NCBI GenBank assembly: GCA_030428945.1
Contig: JAUIEC010000003.1
Location: 434,001 to 498,000, forward strand
DNA length: 64,000 nt
DNA from: Phycisphaerae bacterium
GTDB taxonomy: Bacteria > Planctomycetota > Phycisphaerae > UBA1845 > Fen-1342
Direction: 5' to 3'
How positions within the stretch are numbered: the first letter of the stretch is position 1; each line of letters begins with the position of its first letter. The notes beneath the pieces are model-generated. The model was not told the origin of the DNA. It was given only the letters and a program-made list of their open reading frames with translations, and made no database searches. Shown piece after piece: positions 42,901-51,647 of the stretch. A program made the translations under genes and the position numbers.

Positions 42901-45900
42901 CGAGACCGTTCGCTGGGAGATCACAGCATCCACTGGTGCCAAGGGAGCTGACTTGGTCACCAGTTACTACTACGACCGCGTTGGTCGCTCGGTGGCCGTC
43001 GTCGCACCGGGAGCCGGTGCCAGCATCACGCGATACGACGCTGCGGGCCGGAGCGATCGTCAGTACAAGGGCCTGAGCCTTGGTAGCACGATCTACGCTG
43101 CGGGTGGGAAGTTCGCCTACGGCAGCGACAACGAGGTGATTGAGTGGACGGACATGGAGCTGAACGATGATGGTCAGCCCGAGCAAGTCCGCAGGTACGA
43201 ACTGGAGTCGGCTTCGAACACGACGCTCGATCCAGCCTCCGCCACGACGAATGCTCTGGTCACCTTTGTCAATCACTGGTACGACGACGTTGGCCGTCGC
43301 AAGCAGACCAGTAATTACGGTTCGAATTCAAACAACGGCCTCGACGGTCCGATGAACTCCGACTTCCCGTTCCAGCAGGAACCGAGCTACATCGCCGGCT
43401 CACCGCCGGCCGCTTCCGACACAGTTCTGACGACAAAGTGGGCCTACGGAAGCGACGGCCGGCTCGAGACTGTCACGAATGAAGACGGGATCGAGACCGA
43501 CTACGAATACGACGATCTCGGCCGGCAAACGGCGACGATTGAAGATGTCGGCGGGATCGAGCGCCGTACCGAGACCCAGTACAACGGCAACTCCGACACA
43601 ACCCAGCTGATCGCCAAGGAAGTCGGCGAGTACGACAGCGGCAATCCCGGTGACGACGACCAGGTGACGGAGTACGTGTATGGGCACGCAGTCGGATCGC
43701 GCTGGGTGACCGAGATCCGTTACCCTGGCTCCGACGGCCAGCCGTCCACGGCTTCGGCCGACAAGGTCGTCTTCGCCTATCACCATGATGGCACGGTTAA
43801 CACGAAGACGGATCAGAACCAGACGACAATCACTTATGAGTACGACACGCTGCGACGCAAGACGCACGAACTTGTCACGACGCTCGGCACCGATGTTGAT
43901 GGCGACGTTCGCCAGATTGCCTGGGTGTTCGATGACTCCGGACGAACCCAGAAGATCACCAGCCGCGACAGTGCCACCAAGGACGGCGGAAACGTGGTCA
44001 ATGAACTGGCGTACACCTACGACGGTCTGGGCCAGCTCACCAAGGAAGAGCAGGAGCATGATGGTGCCGTCGACGGCAGCACGCTCTCGGTGCAGTACGC
44101 CTACGACGTCAGCGCCTCAAGCAGTGACAACCACAGCCGGCTGGACTACATCACCTACCCGAACGGCCGGACGATCTACTCGCGCTATACCCATTCCGAC
44201 GCCGCTAGCACCAAGCAGGATGAGGTCGCTGACGCGTTCAGTCGGGTTGCGCAACTCTCCGAATCCTCAACGACCGATATCTACGCTGAATACACCTTCA
44301 CCGGCCTGTCTCGCCTGGTCCGCCGGGCCAGCGAATCCGGTTCCGGCTGGCGTGGCAATGACACGATCTTGAACTACGATTCCGGCACGACGGATGAGTA
44401 CGACGGGTTCGATTTCAGCGGCCGAACTGTGGATCAACTGGTGGAAGACGACGCGGGAACCACCACCCACGAGCAGATCCGGTACGAAGCCGAACGGGAC
44501 GGCAGCCCCAAATTCGCCGACCGCCGGATCAGAATTATGGCTGGTCGCAGCAACATCTACGCGTATGATGACCTGCGTAGAATGACGTCAGTGAAGACTG
44601 GGCTGCTCGAAACCGATCAGTCAGGCATCCAGGCCGACCTCGGTACCCCGAGCGAAGTGACGTACACGATGGACGTTCTCGGCAACATCACGTCTCTCGA
44701 CCGCAAGAACTCGGGCGTCAGCGCGACCGAGACCCGTGTCTACAATGCCACGAACGAACTGACCAGCCGGACCGTCAACGGTGAGGCTCCGCGCTATTGG
44801 GTTGAAGACACCTATTCAGACGACGACAAAGAAGGCTACGCGATCGCTGACCTTGACGGCGATGGGATCACCACCAGCGGTGACGATGGCACCTGGTCGG
44901 CCACTTCCGGTTCGATGAAGTGCAGCGCCACCATCTCCGAAACCGGTGCCCCGGACGGCGGCACAGGCTCAATCCTGCTCGTCAGGCTGGCCGAGTATCA
45001 GGACATCAAGATCTCGGCCGAAGCCACGCTCACGACTGGCTGTGACAATGTCGGCTTGGTCTTCGGCTACGAAGATGAAGACAATTTCTTCGCCAAGATC
45101 TATTCCCTGACGCAGCAGAAATGGCTGCTCTATGAAAAGAGTGCGGGCACCTGGAATCTCCGCGACAGTGCCAGCAAGACAATCACGTCCGGCACCTCGT
45201 TCATCATGAGGGCAACCGTGCATGCCGGCAGTGCTGACGGCTACAGCGCCACGGTCCCTGCCGGGCGAGTTGGCCTCTGGTCATCCGACAGCTCGAACAA
45301 CGAAGTCGACTGGTTCCGGATCCACGACACCAGCGGCAACTACGTTGCTGCCGCCGGCTGGCACAGCCAGCAAGGTGATGCCGAGATCGATTCCGGTCAG
45401 TTCAAGATCAACCAGTCCGGCGACGACTCCGCTGCGAACCAGGCAGCGATCTATATGCCGTTCCGCGGCGAGAAGTACACCGCCGAATTCGACTTCGTCT
45501 GGCAGGCCGACACGAACAACAAAGTCAGCCCGGGTTGCGTGATCCACCTTCAGGATTTCAGCAACTACATGGCCGTTTACCTTAAGAAGGCCAACGGGGC
45601 CTGCATGCTCGACAAGGTCGTCGATGGATACCAAACCAACGTCGTTTCCGGGTCGAGCGTGTCGCTGACCAACGGTCAGACGTACACGATGCAAATCGCG
45701 ATCACCGATGCACCGGTCTATCCCGAACTGCAGGTGCTAAGCGTCAAAGTCGATACCGACCAGGACAGTTCGTTTGCGGACGAAACGAATCTCGTCAGCA
45801 GCTATGCTGGCGGAGTCGACGACACCTGGCCGGCCGGATACTTCGGGTTTTTCCGCGAAGCTGGGCTGAGTGCGACGCAGGCATTCGACAATCTCGATAT

Positions 45901-47125
45901 CTGGATCGACTCGGACGACGATGGCAACCAGGACGATCAGGCCGTCAGCTTGGATTTTGCTTCCAACGCTGTGAGCTTGAGCTACGATGGAAACGGCAAT
46001 CTGACTGATGATGGTATGTATGGTTACTCGTTCACCGCATGGGGGCGCAGTAGCGAAGTCTCATTATCCGGAAACCAGTCTATCGGTGCAAATGCGTGGT
46101 TCGGTAATGGAGGTAGGTCCCAGGAATCGAGCCACGCCCGCGGCCAAGAGGTCCAGAGCAATGACGGTGGGAACCGTGCGTTGACGTACTACTTGAGTGC
46201 AGGTCGTCATGTAGAAGTTAGGAACAGTGACCTTTCGCAAGTGTGCGGGCAGTTCTTGCTTGGTGGAGGTCGAGTGATCTGGCAAGAAACCAACGGTGAC
46301 CCTACTATCTCAATAGATACAGACCCTGACAATACTGCTTCTGGGGAATCTGGCGAAACCCCACCCGACGCTCGTGTTTTTGTCCTAGCTACGGGCAGCG
46401 AGGCATTATTGACTAATGGCACCGATGACAGTGACCGATTGACAAGTGACGGACGTCTCGTCAGCATCAACGGCTCCTCGCGCGCGTCCTGGGCATTTGC
46501 CCAGAATGTGTTGCAGGTGGATCACCCCGTCCAGCCAATAGAGCCTCCGCTTGTTCAGGGAATGGCGCACCAGCCAGAGAATCCGACGCCATGGGTGGGC
46601 TGCCCGTTCACCCCGAAACCTGCCCCGCAAACACATACTCAGCCACTTAATTTCGTTCGGGGATTCTATCGTTGTCGGGTGTATGTTACTTTCGTCCCTC
46701 AGCGGGAGACGGGTCCCACAGCTCGATGCCCCGCACCGACACCGAATGTTGAAGGCTGGTGGCAGCACAACGCGAACCTGTTTCCCGTCGATATGGGGGT
46801 CGTCTTGGTGCACAACGGATCGCCCCCATACGCTGCCGGCCAAGGTTTGTTTGGCCAGTGGGGTTACTCTCCGACGAGGAAACAGAACCTGACGCACCTC
46901 ATTGATTGCCCTTGCTGTGGTGCCACTGAATCAGGCGTAGAACAGCGGTGCGCGTGCGTGGAAGACCGGATCAACTGGGAGGTGACCGTTACGGGAACCT
47001 GTATATATAGGTCCCCGATCGCAAGCCCGCAAGCACACACGATTATTAATCGAAGCGCGCTGTTGGAGACAACCAATTACCGTGATTGGCGAAAAGCCTG
47101 TAATGACTGTGTCTGTGTTCATTGA
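39959..47125 (+). CDS. Giant secreted Rhs-repeat protein with a divergent C-terminal tip
   Basis: About 2388 residues; the ATG at 39959 has AAGGAG 8 bases upstream. A Sec signal peptide ends near AMA-AD (residue 25). Many YD repeats run through residues 150-1600, for example LRKYDNLDRV, ITRYDAAGRSDRQY and YEYDDLGRQ. GGCGGCGGGS near residue 365 is typical of planctomycete Rhs proteins. Residues about 1615-1990 contain two LamG/laminin-like blocks (VGLVFGYEDEDNFFAKIY; AEFDFVWQADTNNKVSPG). The usual Rhs core end (DPETGLYxYRxRYYDP) is absent. After YYLSAGRHVEVRN the tip (about 320 residues) is Cys-rich (DCPCCGATES; CVEDRINW; ACNDCVCVH) and its codon choice looks less G+C-rich. A toxin tip is inferred, not shown. 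Confidence 0.9.
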   Translation: MMATRTQISYALVFATALQGLPAMAADIAADAAAPTGIGAALLPPGAVEADGSVFLTHRDLTIPSIGSPAVTWSAARRYSQLSSIGDTVQGQEWLHGYMDTLTLATPGSASTSDVTWSGASDDEVFFSNTASYTYAKSDDSQRLTLAHEHTGDPADTFRISSSNGHYMVFYDHEHSTTAYRLRLFRIEDESGNRLEITLDSSTGRVDYITDPSGHYFRYSYVSGGDNDGKLDYIRVFKSSGTADADLIARIDYTYKASADGNDSGVGTTGDLIQVDVKTHKTDETGTTFAIQRTVYYRYYKDADSDGNDHQLKMVLEREHANRAEDALGNVLTETDANVDDYATYLFEYDGNDRVSEMIAASASAGGCGGCGGGSEGTFTYTYSTQSSSSRNDWVIRAKIDHNGTTRYVLLNDWDEVHKAVLLTDDSDHSDPIWAVEYVRDSTSGQITSVYTPSAISDFNSSTNALTYVNDGLVRDFTWDSSGSALESVRVRKYSQATSAALYVQRYSYEDAPTGVATLAPRRVMAKSHSYPTGTTDPNDTSRTVTTYDYAYHTDSGDLDSDANTSEETTRILVRETTHPIVSTGQNGSGVAATEYEYFDTEGRVRWQKDAEGVVSYRSYVDLTGQSAYSVTDVYTGATEGDISPSGITSPEQASSVDLWADWSGAAPKDAAASPAYDFQTTGSASSYLQLATKREFDLQGRLRKSTDRADRVSYRAYLDGETRTYSPWDATTDKPLVPAQRQLVDHGGRPIETIAVDPTSVTFSDPPTGAETLTNQAYWVSWSKTDYDSSLRRSTLKDYHDIPSSGDGSDGTNYYTTTYTYASDSTARTESSTVEDPEDGYRRTTFNPIGKPLEVEMTATESSGSPTSWKTVTEYFYDQATPGTGVSKGGLGNVTQVKSYYADAGSNSTSMTYDWRGRQIFDGPPAGPKSLRKYDNLDRVVAVGTFENSESLSVSDDPETKTSGRLALSETGHNDRGQQYETVRWEITASTGAKGADLVTSYYYDRVGRSVAVVAPGAGASITRYDAAGRSDRQYKGLSLGSTIYAAGGKFAYGSDNEVIEWTDMELNDDGQPEQVRRYELESASNTTLDPASATTNALVTFVNHWYDDVGRRKQTSNYGSNSNNGLDGPMNSDFPFQQEPSYIAGSPPAASDTVLTTKWAYGSDGRLETVTNEDGIETDYEYDDLGRQTATIEDVGGIERRTETQYNGNSDTTQLIAKEVGEYDSGNPGDDDQVTEYVYGHAVGSRWVTEIRYPGSDGQPSTASADKVVFAYHHDGTVNTKTDQNQTTITYEYDTLRRKTHELVTTLGTDVDGDVRQIAWVFDDSGRTQKITSRDSATKDGGNVVNELAYTYDGLGQLTKEEQEHDGAVDGSTLSVQYAYDVSASSSDNHSRLDYITYPNGRTIYSRYTHSDAASTKQDEVADAFSRVAQLSESSTTDIYAEYTFTGLSRLVRRASESGSGWRGNDTILNYDSGTTDEYDGFDFSGRTVDQLVEDDAGTTTHEQIRYEAERDGSPKFADRRIRIMAGRSNIYAYDDLRRMTSVKTGLLETDQSGIQADLGTPSEVTYTMDVLGNITSLDRKNSGVSATETRVYNATNELTSRTVNGEAPRYWVEDTYSDDDKEGYAIADLDGDGITTSGDDGTWSATSGSMKCSATISETGAPDGGTGSILLVRLAEYQDIKISAEATLTTGCDNVGLVFGYEDEDNFFAKIYSLTQQKWLLYEKSAGTWNLRDSASKTITSGTSFIMRATVHAGSADGYSATVPAGRVGLWSSDSSNNEVDWFRIHDTSGNYVAAAGWHSQQGDAEIDSGQFKINQSGDDSAANQAAIYMPFRGEKYTAEFDFVWQADTNNKVSPGCVIHLQDFSNYMAVYLKKANGACMLDKVVDGYQTNVVSGSSVSLTNGQTYTMQIAITDAPVYPELQVLSVKVDTDQDSSFADETNLVSSYAGGVDDTWPAGYFGFFREAGLSATQAFDNLDIWIDSDDDGNQDDQAVSLDFASNAVSLSYDGNGNLTDDGMYGYSFTAWGRSSEVSLSGNQSIGANAWFGNGGRSQESSHARGQEVQSNDGGNRALTYYLSAGRHVEVRNSDLSQVCGQFLLGGGRVIWQETNGDPTISIDTDPDNTASGESGETPPDARVFVLATGSEALLTNGTDDSDRLTSDGRLVSINGSSRASWAFAQNVLQVDHPVQPIEPPLVQGMAHQPENPTPWVGCPFTPKPAPQTHTQPLNFVRGFYRCRVYVTFVPQRETGPTARCPAPTPNVEGWWQHNANLFPVDMGVVLVHNGSPPYAAGQGLFGQWGYSPTRKQNLTHLIDCPCCGATESGVEQRCACVEDRINWEVTVTGTCIYRSPIASPQAHTIINRSALLETTNYRDWRKACNDCVCVH

Positions 47126-48144
47126 TTAGCAAATCGGCACAATACGTGATCGCCTTGATCCTCGGCGCAGCAATCGCGATAGCGTCTTACCCCGCACAGG
47201 CTTCATTGCATGCGGCCTGTGCGGCTTTTTGTGCGGGCGCAGTAATCAGACATACGTCATTTCTTGGTGCTGCTGGCCACCTTGCTTTGGCGTGCCTGCC
47301 CTTCGCGGTGTTGTACCTTGCAGCTGGAAAGGCTGGCGCAGCAATGTCGAACATGGCTGTCTTCTTTGTGTCAGCAGGCACTGGCGCTATGGTGTTGGGG
47401 GCGTTGCTCGCGAGGCCAGATCGGGCTTCGAAGCGGCACCTAGACACACTTTCGTGTTGGCATTGTGGCTACTCACTAGTAGGTTGCTTATCAAGGCGGT
47501 GTCCAGAGTGCGGGGGCAAGCTCACCCAGCTGGAACGCATCAGTGCTGCTCTGGGGCCTACGGAGGTCTTGGGTCGGAAGCCGGTCCGCGGACGTTTTAG
47601 CGGGCGAGCCTCAGCGATTGCGGTTCTGATTGCAGTCTTTCTTTGGGCTCTCGCCGGCTGCATGCGCGGGTCCTGGGCTACGTCAAAGAGGGAGACAGAC
47701 GAGCTGATGGCGAAAATCGCTTTGGCCACAAAGATGATCTCCAGTCACGCAGCATATCACGACGCGGCTCGTGCCTTTGAAGCGACCATCCATCCTGTAG
47801 ACGCGACGCGCCGGGCGATGCACGAACTTGACCGGGCCTGGGCGCAATCGCTGGTCCAAGTCCCACTCACACCTGATGACGATACATGCGCTGTAAGGCC
47901 TTTCTTATTGAAAGGGCTATCGGCTATGCCTAGCGACCTCGCAGAGGCAGAGAAATGCCTGATTGCTGCTCGTGACAATGCGGCCGATGATCCGCGGCTG
48001 ACGATGTGGATTCAAAAAGCGTTGGAATACCTACCAGCCGCACGCCACGCGGTGAATGAAGACTATAGACTTCGCGCGAATGGCATCGTGCGGGGTGTCT
48101 TTCTTGAGCTGATTTCGCGATGCGACGAACACGACGACAGGTGA
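47122..48144 (+). CDS. Zinc-ribbon membrane protein overlapping the Rhs gene (candidate immunity)
   Basis: 340 residues starting at a TTG (47122) that overlaps the Rhs stop by 4 bases. Two or three membrane helices (residues 8-100) are followed by a zinc ribbon, CWHCGYSLVGCLSRRCPECG, characteristic of planctomycete membrane proteins. A further membrane helix follows (AIAVLIAVFLWALAGCM), then a helical domain of about 140 residues. Stop-start overlap with a polymorphic Rhs tip is what immunity genes usually show, and immunity to pore or envelope toxins is often membrane-bound. No immunity family is recognised, so that role is inferred. A structural partner of the Rhs protein is the alternative. 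Confidence 0.68.
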   Translation: MISKSAQYVIALILGAAIAIASYPAQASLHAACAAFCAGAVIRHTSFLGAAGHLALACLPFAVLYLAAGKAGAAMSNMAVFFVSAGTGAMVLGALLARPDRASKRHLDTLSCWHCGYSLVGCLSRRCPECGGKLTQLERISAALGPTEVLGRKPVRGRFSGRASAIAVLIAVFLWALAGCMRGSWATSKRETDELMAKIALATKMISSHAAYHDAARAFEATIHPVDATRRAMHELDRAWAQSLVQVPLTPDDDTCAVRPFLLKGLSAMPSDLAEAEKCLIAARDNAADDPRLTMWIQKALEYLPAARHAVNEDYRLRANGIVRGVFLELISRCDEHDDR

Positions 48145-48468
48145 TGGCGCGTGCTTCCGTAGATTTGCGCTTGCTTCGTGAGCGTCAGCTCGGACTGCAC
48201 TGGAAACTGTGTTCCCGTGTGGCGCAAGACACAGCCGAATGCAACGCCCGCACGCGCCCGGGCTTGCGGGGTTCGCGATCCATCGGCAGTGCTCGGGATT
48301 GATTCCGGCGGGCCCGCGCGCCGGACCAGTCAGCGGGCACCCAAGCCCAGCCACCGATGGGCGGGTGAAACCCAGCCATCTTGAGGAGAGCACGATTCGT
48401 CGTCATAGCCGTGGCAGCCAGTGTCTGGCGGCTGCGGATGGCGAAGGTTCACTCGATACTGACGTTAC
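48145..48468. other. 324-base gap without a recognised gene
   Basis: No open frame with family features. Leucine-rich repeats that usually precede Roco GTPases cannot be read in any frame here, so the upstream part of the following gene seems to be missing, not merely frameshifted. No tRNA or terminator was seen. Confidence 0.45.
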
Positions 48469-49785
48469 ATGTACGCGGCTGGTCGCGGCGGCGGACCGCA
48501 CGCGAGTCTTAAGGCTCTTTCGGTCTTGGAGCTATCAGCGAATCCCCTACCATCGGGCTGGATCGATCTCTCAAAAACGGCCAGGCTGGATGACTTTCGT
48601 CGCATGGTCTCCCAGGTGCAGGGATCATCGGAACACTTCGAGGCCAAAGTGATCCTGGTGGGGCGTGGCCGAGTCGGAAAGACATGTTTGCTTGACGCCT
48701 CGCGAGGACGAGTGCCACGGCAAAACCAATCGTCGACCGAGGGAATCGACATTGAGAGAATTCCAATTGTCGGCACCCATCAAGGACGGCCAGTTACGCT
48801 CAACTTCTGGGATTTCGGTGGCCAAAGTAAGTATGAAATCACGCATCAGTTCTTCTTTACACCAGACACAGTGTATCTCGTGCTCTGGGAACCTCGTACA
48901 GGTCCTGAAGCTGTGGAGGCGTGGCTGGAACTCATCCATCAGCGCGTCGGGCCTTCCGCTCGCGTAATACTCGTCAAGTCCCACGCTGTCTCAGATGATC
49001 GCTCAATTGATCTTCCCCGGCAGGACCTCTTGGAGCGATATGGTTCGATGATCAGCGGCTTCTTTGAAGTCGACACATTCGTCGAAGACTCCCGAGGCAA
49101 CCGCCACGGAGTGAACGCGCTGCTTGCACGGATTGCGGAGTTGGCGTGTTCGTGGCCCCACTCGATGCCGCCTGACTGGATCGATGCTCGCACGGCCATC
49201 CGTGAGCTGGCAGATTCTTGGATTACCATAGACGAGTTCCGGCGAATCACTCGATCACGTGGTTTAGACGACGGCGACTCGGCGACCCTCTTGCGACTAA
49301 TGAACATCCACGGACATGTCGTGTCGTACGACTGGACACCATCCGATTTGGAAGGCACTCGGGCAATACTCGACGAGATCGTGGTCCTCCGCCCCGAAGA
49401 CTTAGCTAAGGCAATTGGTTTTGTGCTTACCGACCCAGCGGTGAACCAAAACAGGGGTGTCCTAGAGCACACAGAACTAGCAAGAATCTGGGCCGCGAGG
49501 CAAGATCCGCCAGTCTTCCCACGAGAGATTCACGTTGATCTCGTCCGATTGATGGAGCGATACGACGTTTGCCACCGCCTCCGAGACCATCACGGCCGAT
49601 TTGTCCCTCGGAGCCTCGTACCGCAGTTGCTCGGAGCCGTGCAAGAACCAGCTAATCTGCCTTGGTCTCCAGGCCAACAGAGCGACGGCATCGCAACGGA
49701 AGTGAATGTAGTCGTCTCGCCGCAAAGCGAACTTCGCGGGCTGTTTACCCTTGGCAATAGCTCGGCTCCATCCCTATTGGCGTGA
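48469..49785 (+). CDS. Roco-family GTPase, N-terminal fragment (Roc domain and start of COR)
   Basis: 438 residues in this frame. ALSVLELSANPLP near residue 15 looks like the last leucine-rich repeat. The Roc GTPase follows: P-loop LVGRGRVGKTCL near 62, switch II FWDFGGQSKYEITHQFFF and the VKSH element at the NKxD position. The COR domain begins around residue 230 (ITIDEFRRITRSRG; LMNIHGHVVSYDWT; LDEIVVLRPEDLAKAI). The frame ends in LFTLGNSSAPSLLA. The expected continuation, LAIARLHPYWRDEHWHW, is in the overlapping downstream frame, so the gene is probably broken by a one-base shift near 49750. Codon use is more A+T-rich than in neighbouring operons. Confidence 0.82.
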   Translation: MYAAGRGGGPHASLKALSVLELSANPLPSGWIDLSKTARLDDFRRMVSQVQGSSEHFEAKVILVGRGRVGKTCLLDASRGRVPRQNQSSTEGIDIERIPIVGTHQGRPVTLNFWDFGGQSKYEITHQFFFTPDTVYLVLWEPRTGPEAVEAWLELIHQRVGPSARVILVKSHAVSDDRSIDLPRQDLLERYGSMISGFFEVDTFVEDSRGNRHGVNALLARIAELACSWPHSMPPDWIDARTAIRELADSWITIDEFRRITRSRGLDDGDSATLLRLMNIHGHVVSYDWTPSDLEGTRAILDEIVVLRPEDLAKAIGFVLTDPAVNQNRGVLEHTELARIWAARQDPPVFPREIHVDLVRLMERYDVCHRLRDHHGRFVPRSLVPQLLGAVQEPANLPWSPGQQSDGIATEVNVVVSPQSELRGLFTLGNSSAPSLLA

Positions 49786-50812
49786 CGAACATTGGCATTG
49801 GCGACATGGCTCGATCCTCAAGTACGGAGAGCACGGTGATGCTTTTGTTTCCCTGAGTGGCAAAGATCTACACCTCACAGTAAGGGCAGAGTATCCTCCT
49901 TACTTCCTGCATATACTAATCGACAAGGTACGCACTCTAATCACAGATGTTTGGCGTAACGTTGAAGAAGGTGCAGAAGACGGATTCCGAATATGTGCAC
50001 CGTGCGACGCTGCTCCGGCGTGCCCGGGGCGGTTTGAACTGGATTGGCTTACCGACATGTTGCGCGAAGGACTAGCAATGGTACTGTGCCCCGAGAAGCA
50101 GTGCCGGAAGCCCCTTGAGATTGCGAGACTTCTTCATGGATACACGCCCAGACCGGGCGTGACGGCTGATGGAGCGCTCAGTTCGTTCCGCACCATCCTC
50201 GCGCACGAGTTCTACCGGCACCGACAGTTCCAGTTACTAGAGTCTCACGAGACCCCGCCCCGGTGCACACTCATCCCACAAAGAGCGTCAGTAACGGAGC
50301 ATACGTATAGGCTCACGTTGTGGTGCGATTACCCAGGGCGACCACACCCATGCAGCCCGATCTGGAGCGATGGCCCCGGCGACTTCGAAATCGTCTGCCC
50401 AAAGGACGTGCTGGAGGCCGCACGGAGAACGATTAGTTGGACCTTGGGTCTCCTGGGTCCAATCGCCGCAGCGGGGACCCTGGCCGTGGAGATGTGGTCG
50501 AAGGATGGAGCTAGTATCGAGGAAGCATTGACATGGCTTTCATCGTGCGTGAAGACATCAGATACCGACCCAGAGCGACATAGCGACGCCCCGCTTCCCA
50601 TTGGCTTGCAACGTATTGCCGCGGAAGGAGACGAAGCTCGAAGATTCCGAGAGTTTCTGCGAGAGCACGTGAAGGGCAAAGGCTGGGGTAACCTGCGACG
50701 TTTCTCGCCTCGGCCAGAAGAGGTGCTCTGGCTCTGCCCCGAACACTATGCCGAACTGCAGCAGACACCGCCACCTATGCCATCAGGCTACCTGGAGGGC
50801 GGCTGTTCCTGA
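49751..50812 (+). CDS. Roco-family GTPase, C-terminal fragment (COR continuation and extension)
   Basis: 353 residues from a possible TTG at 49751. AIARLHPYWRDEHWHWRHGSILKY is the usual second half of a COR domain, which reads '...GLFxRLIxRLHxxWxxGxxL' in intact proteins. Here the first half lies in the upstream frame. FRICAPCDA and CPEKQCRKPLEI are Cys-containing linker elements, and VPC-like ends of COR are visible. The last 200 residues (ARRTISWTLGLLGPIAAAG onward) resemble no family I know. It could be an independent coupled protein, but homology across the junction favours one split gene. No classical slippery heptamer is seen at the junction. Confidence 0.7.
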   Translation: MAIARLHPYWRDEHWHWRHGSILKYGEHGDAFVSLSGKDLHLTVRAEYPPYFLHILIDKVRTLITDVWRNVEEGAEDGFRICAPCDAAPACPGRFELDWLTDMLREGLAMVLCPEKQCRKPLEIARLLHGYTPRPGVTADGALSSFRTILAHEFYRHRQFQLLESHETPPRCTLIPQRASVTEHTYRLTLWCDYPGRPHPCSPIWSDGPGDFEIVCPKDVLEAARRTISWTLGLLGPIAAAGTLAVEMWSKDGASIEEALTWLSSCVKTSDTDPERHSDAPLPIGLQRIAAEGDEARRFREFLREHVKGKGWGNLRRFSPRPEEVLWLCPEHYAELQQTPPPMPSGYLEGGCS

Positions 50813-50895
50813 ACCCGTGAGGAGATTAGTGCCGCCGAAAGCGTCCTCGGGTGGTGGGCTATTCTCAAATCTTGTGTACGGCCGTTTCAGGCAAT

Positions 50896-51564
50896 TCATG
50901 ATCCTTGGCTGGCAGCTGTGCCGGGCGAGGACGCTGGCAAGGTCTGGAACGGTCGCGCGATCCGGCGGTTGCGTCGTACGGCCGTGACAGGCACCTCGGA
51001 GAAGCCGAGTCCCCGCCGCACGATGTTTGCAGATCTCAGGATGCTTGCGAGTTGCCGCCTGACGCCGGCGTAGGGTTCGTAGCGCAGCCCGCGAATCCAC
51101 TCGAACAATTCGCGCGGATCTGCGTTATTGGCGAGGCGATGAGCGTGAACTCTCAGTCGCTGATACTCTGACCTGTCGATTAGCGCAACGGCATGGCCTT
51201 TTCCCGTCTGATCGCGTTTGAAACTGACGGAGTAGCCCGCGAATCGTATGGGCCTACGCCTCACGTCATTGATCATCCTGGATTCGCGGTCAAAGAACAC
51301 GTGCCTGCCATGCGTCGCGATCAACACGAAGAATCGGTCGAATCGCAGATACTGAACATTGGCGAGTCCGAGCTGTCTGCGACGGTACCGGGTCCACCGA
51401 GAGACATCGATCGCGTATAGGTCGATGAGCTTCCGATCGACCTCCTCCGGATCCTTGCGGCCCGGAACTCGGCCTGTCACGTAAAACCAGTAACCGTGCT
51501 GTACATACGCAACGGTCAGCTGCTGAATGAACCCCGCGATCGAAGTCGCTTCGCACCGGTACAT
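50896..51564 (-). CDS. Planctomycete-type conserved hypothetical protein
   Basis: 222 residues; the ATG at 51564 is supported by AGGAGGAG directly upstream. The pattern MYRCEATSIAGFIQQLTVAY, GYWFYVTGRVP, DRKLIDLYAIDVSRWTR, NVQYLRFDRFFVLIATHG and IRFAGYSVSF recurs in a family I associate with planctomycetes, where many paralogues sit near mobile-element genes. The function is unknown. The basic, aromatic composition and the RRRQLG segment suggest nucleic-acid contact, but no catalytic motif is apparent. The C-terminal tail (VRRNRRIARPFQT) is variable. It is the second gene of a leftward pair with 51648-51950. Confidence 0.78.
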   Translation of the reverse strand: MYRCEATSIAGFIQQLTVAYVQHGYWFYVTGRVPGRKDPEEVDRKLIDLYAIDVSRWTRYRRRQLGLANVQYLRFDRFFVLIATHGRHVFFDRESRMINDVRRRPIRFAGYSVSFKRDQTGKGHAVALIDRSEYQRLRVHAHRLANNADPRELFEWIRGLRYEPYAGVRRQLASILRSANIVRRGLGFSEVPVTAVRRNRRIARPFQTLPASSPGTAASQGS

Positions 51565-51647
51565 ACTCCTCCTGCTGGGAAGACGGGGTTGTTCTTCGGC
51601 ACAACCCCAAAGCCGTTCGTAGTGAGAACCTCCTGCGAAGCCCAGTG

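Noticed and set aside
49740-49790. Programmed frameshift in the Roco gene
   Set aside because: No X-XXY-YYZ slippery heptamer or clear downstream pseudoknot was found near the junction; mutation is simpler.
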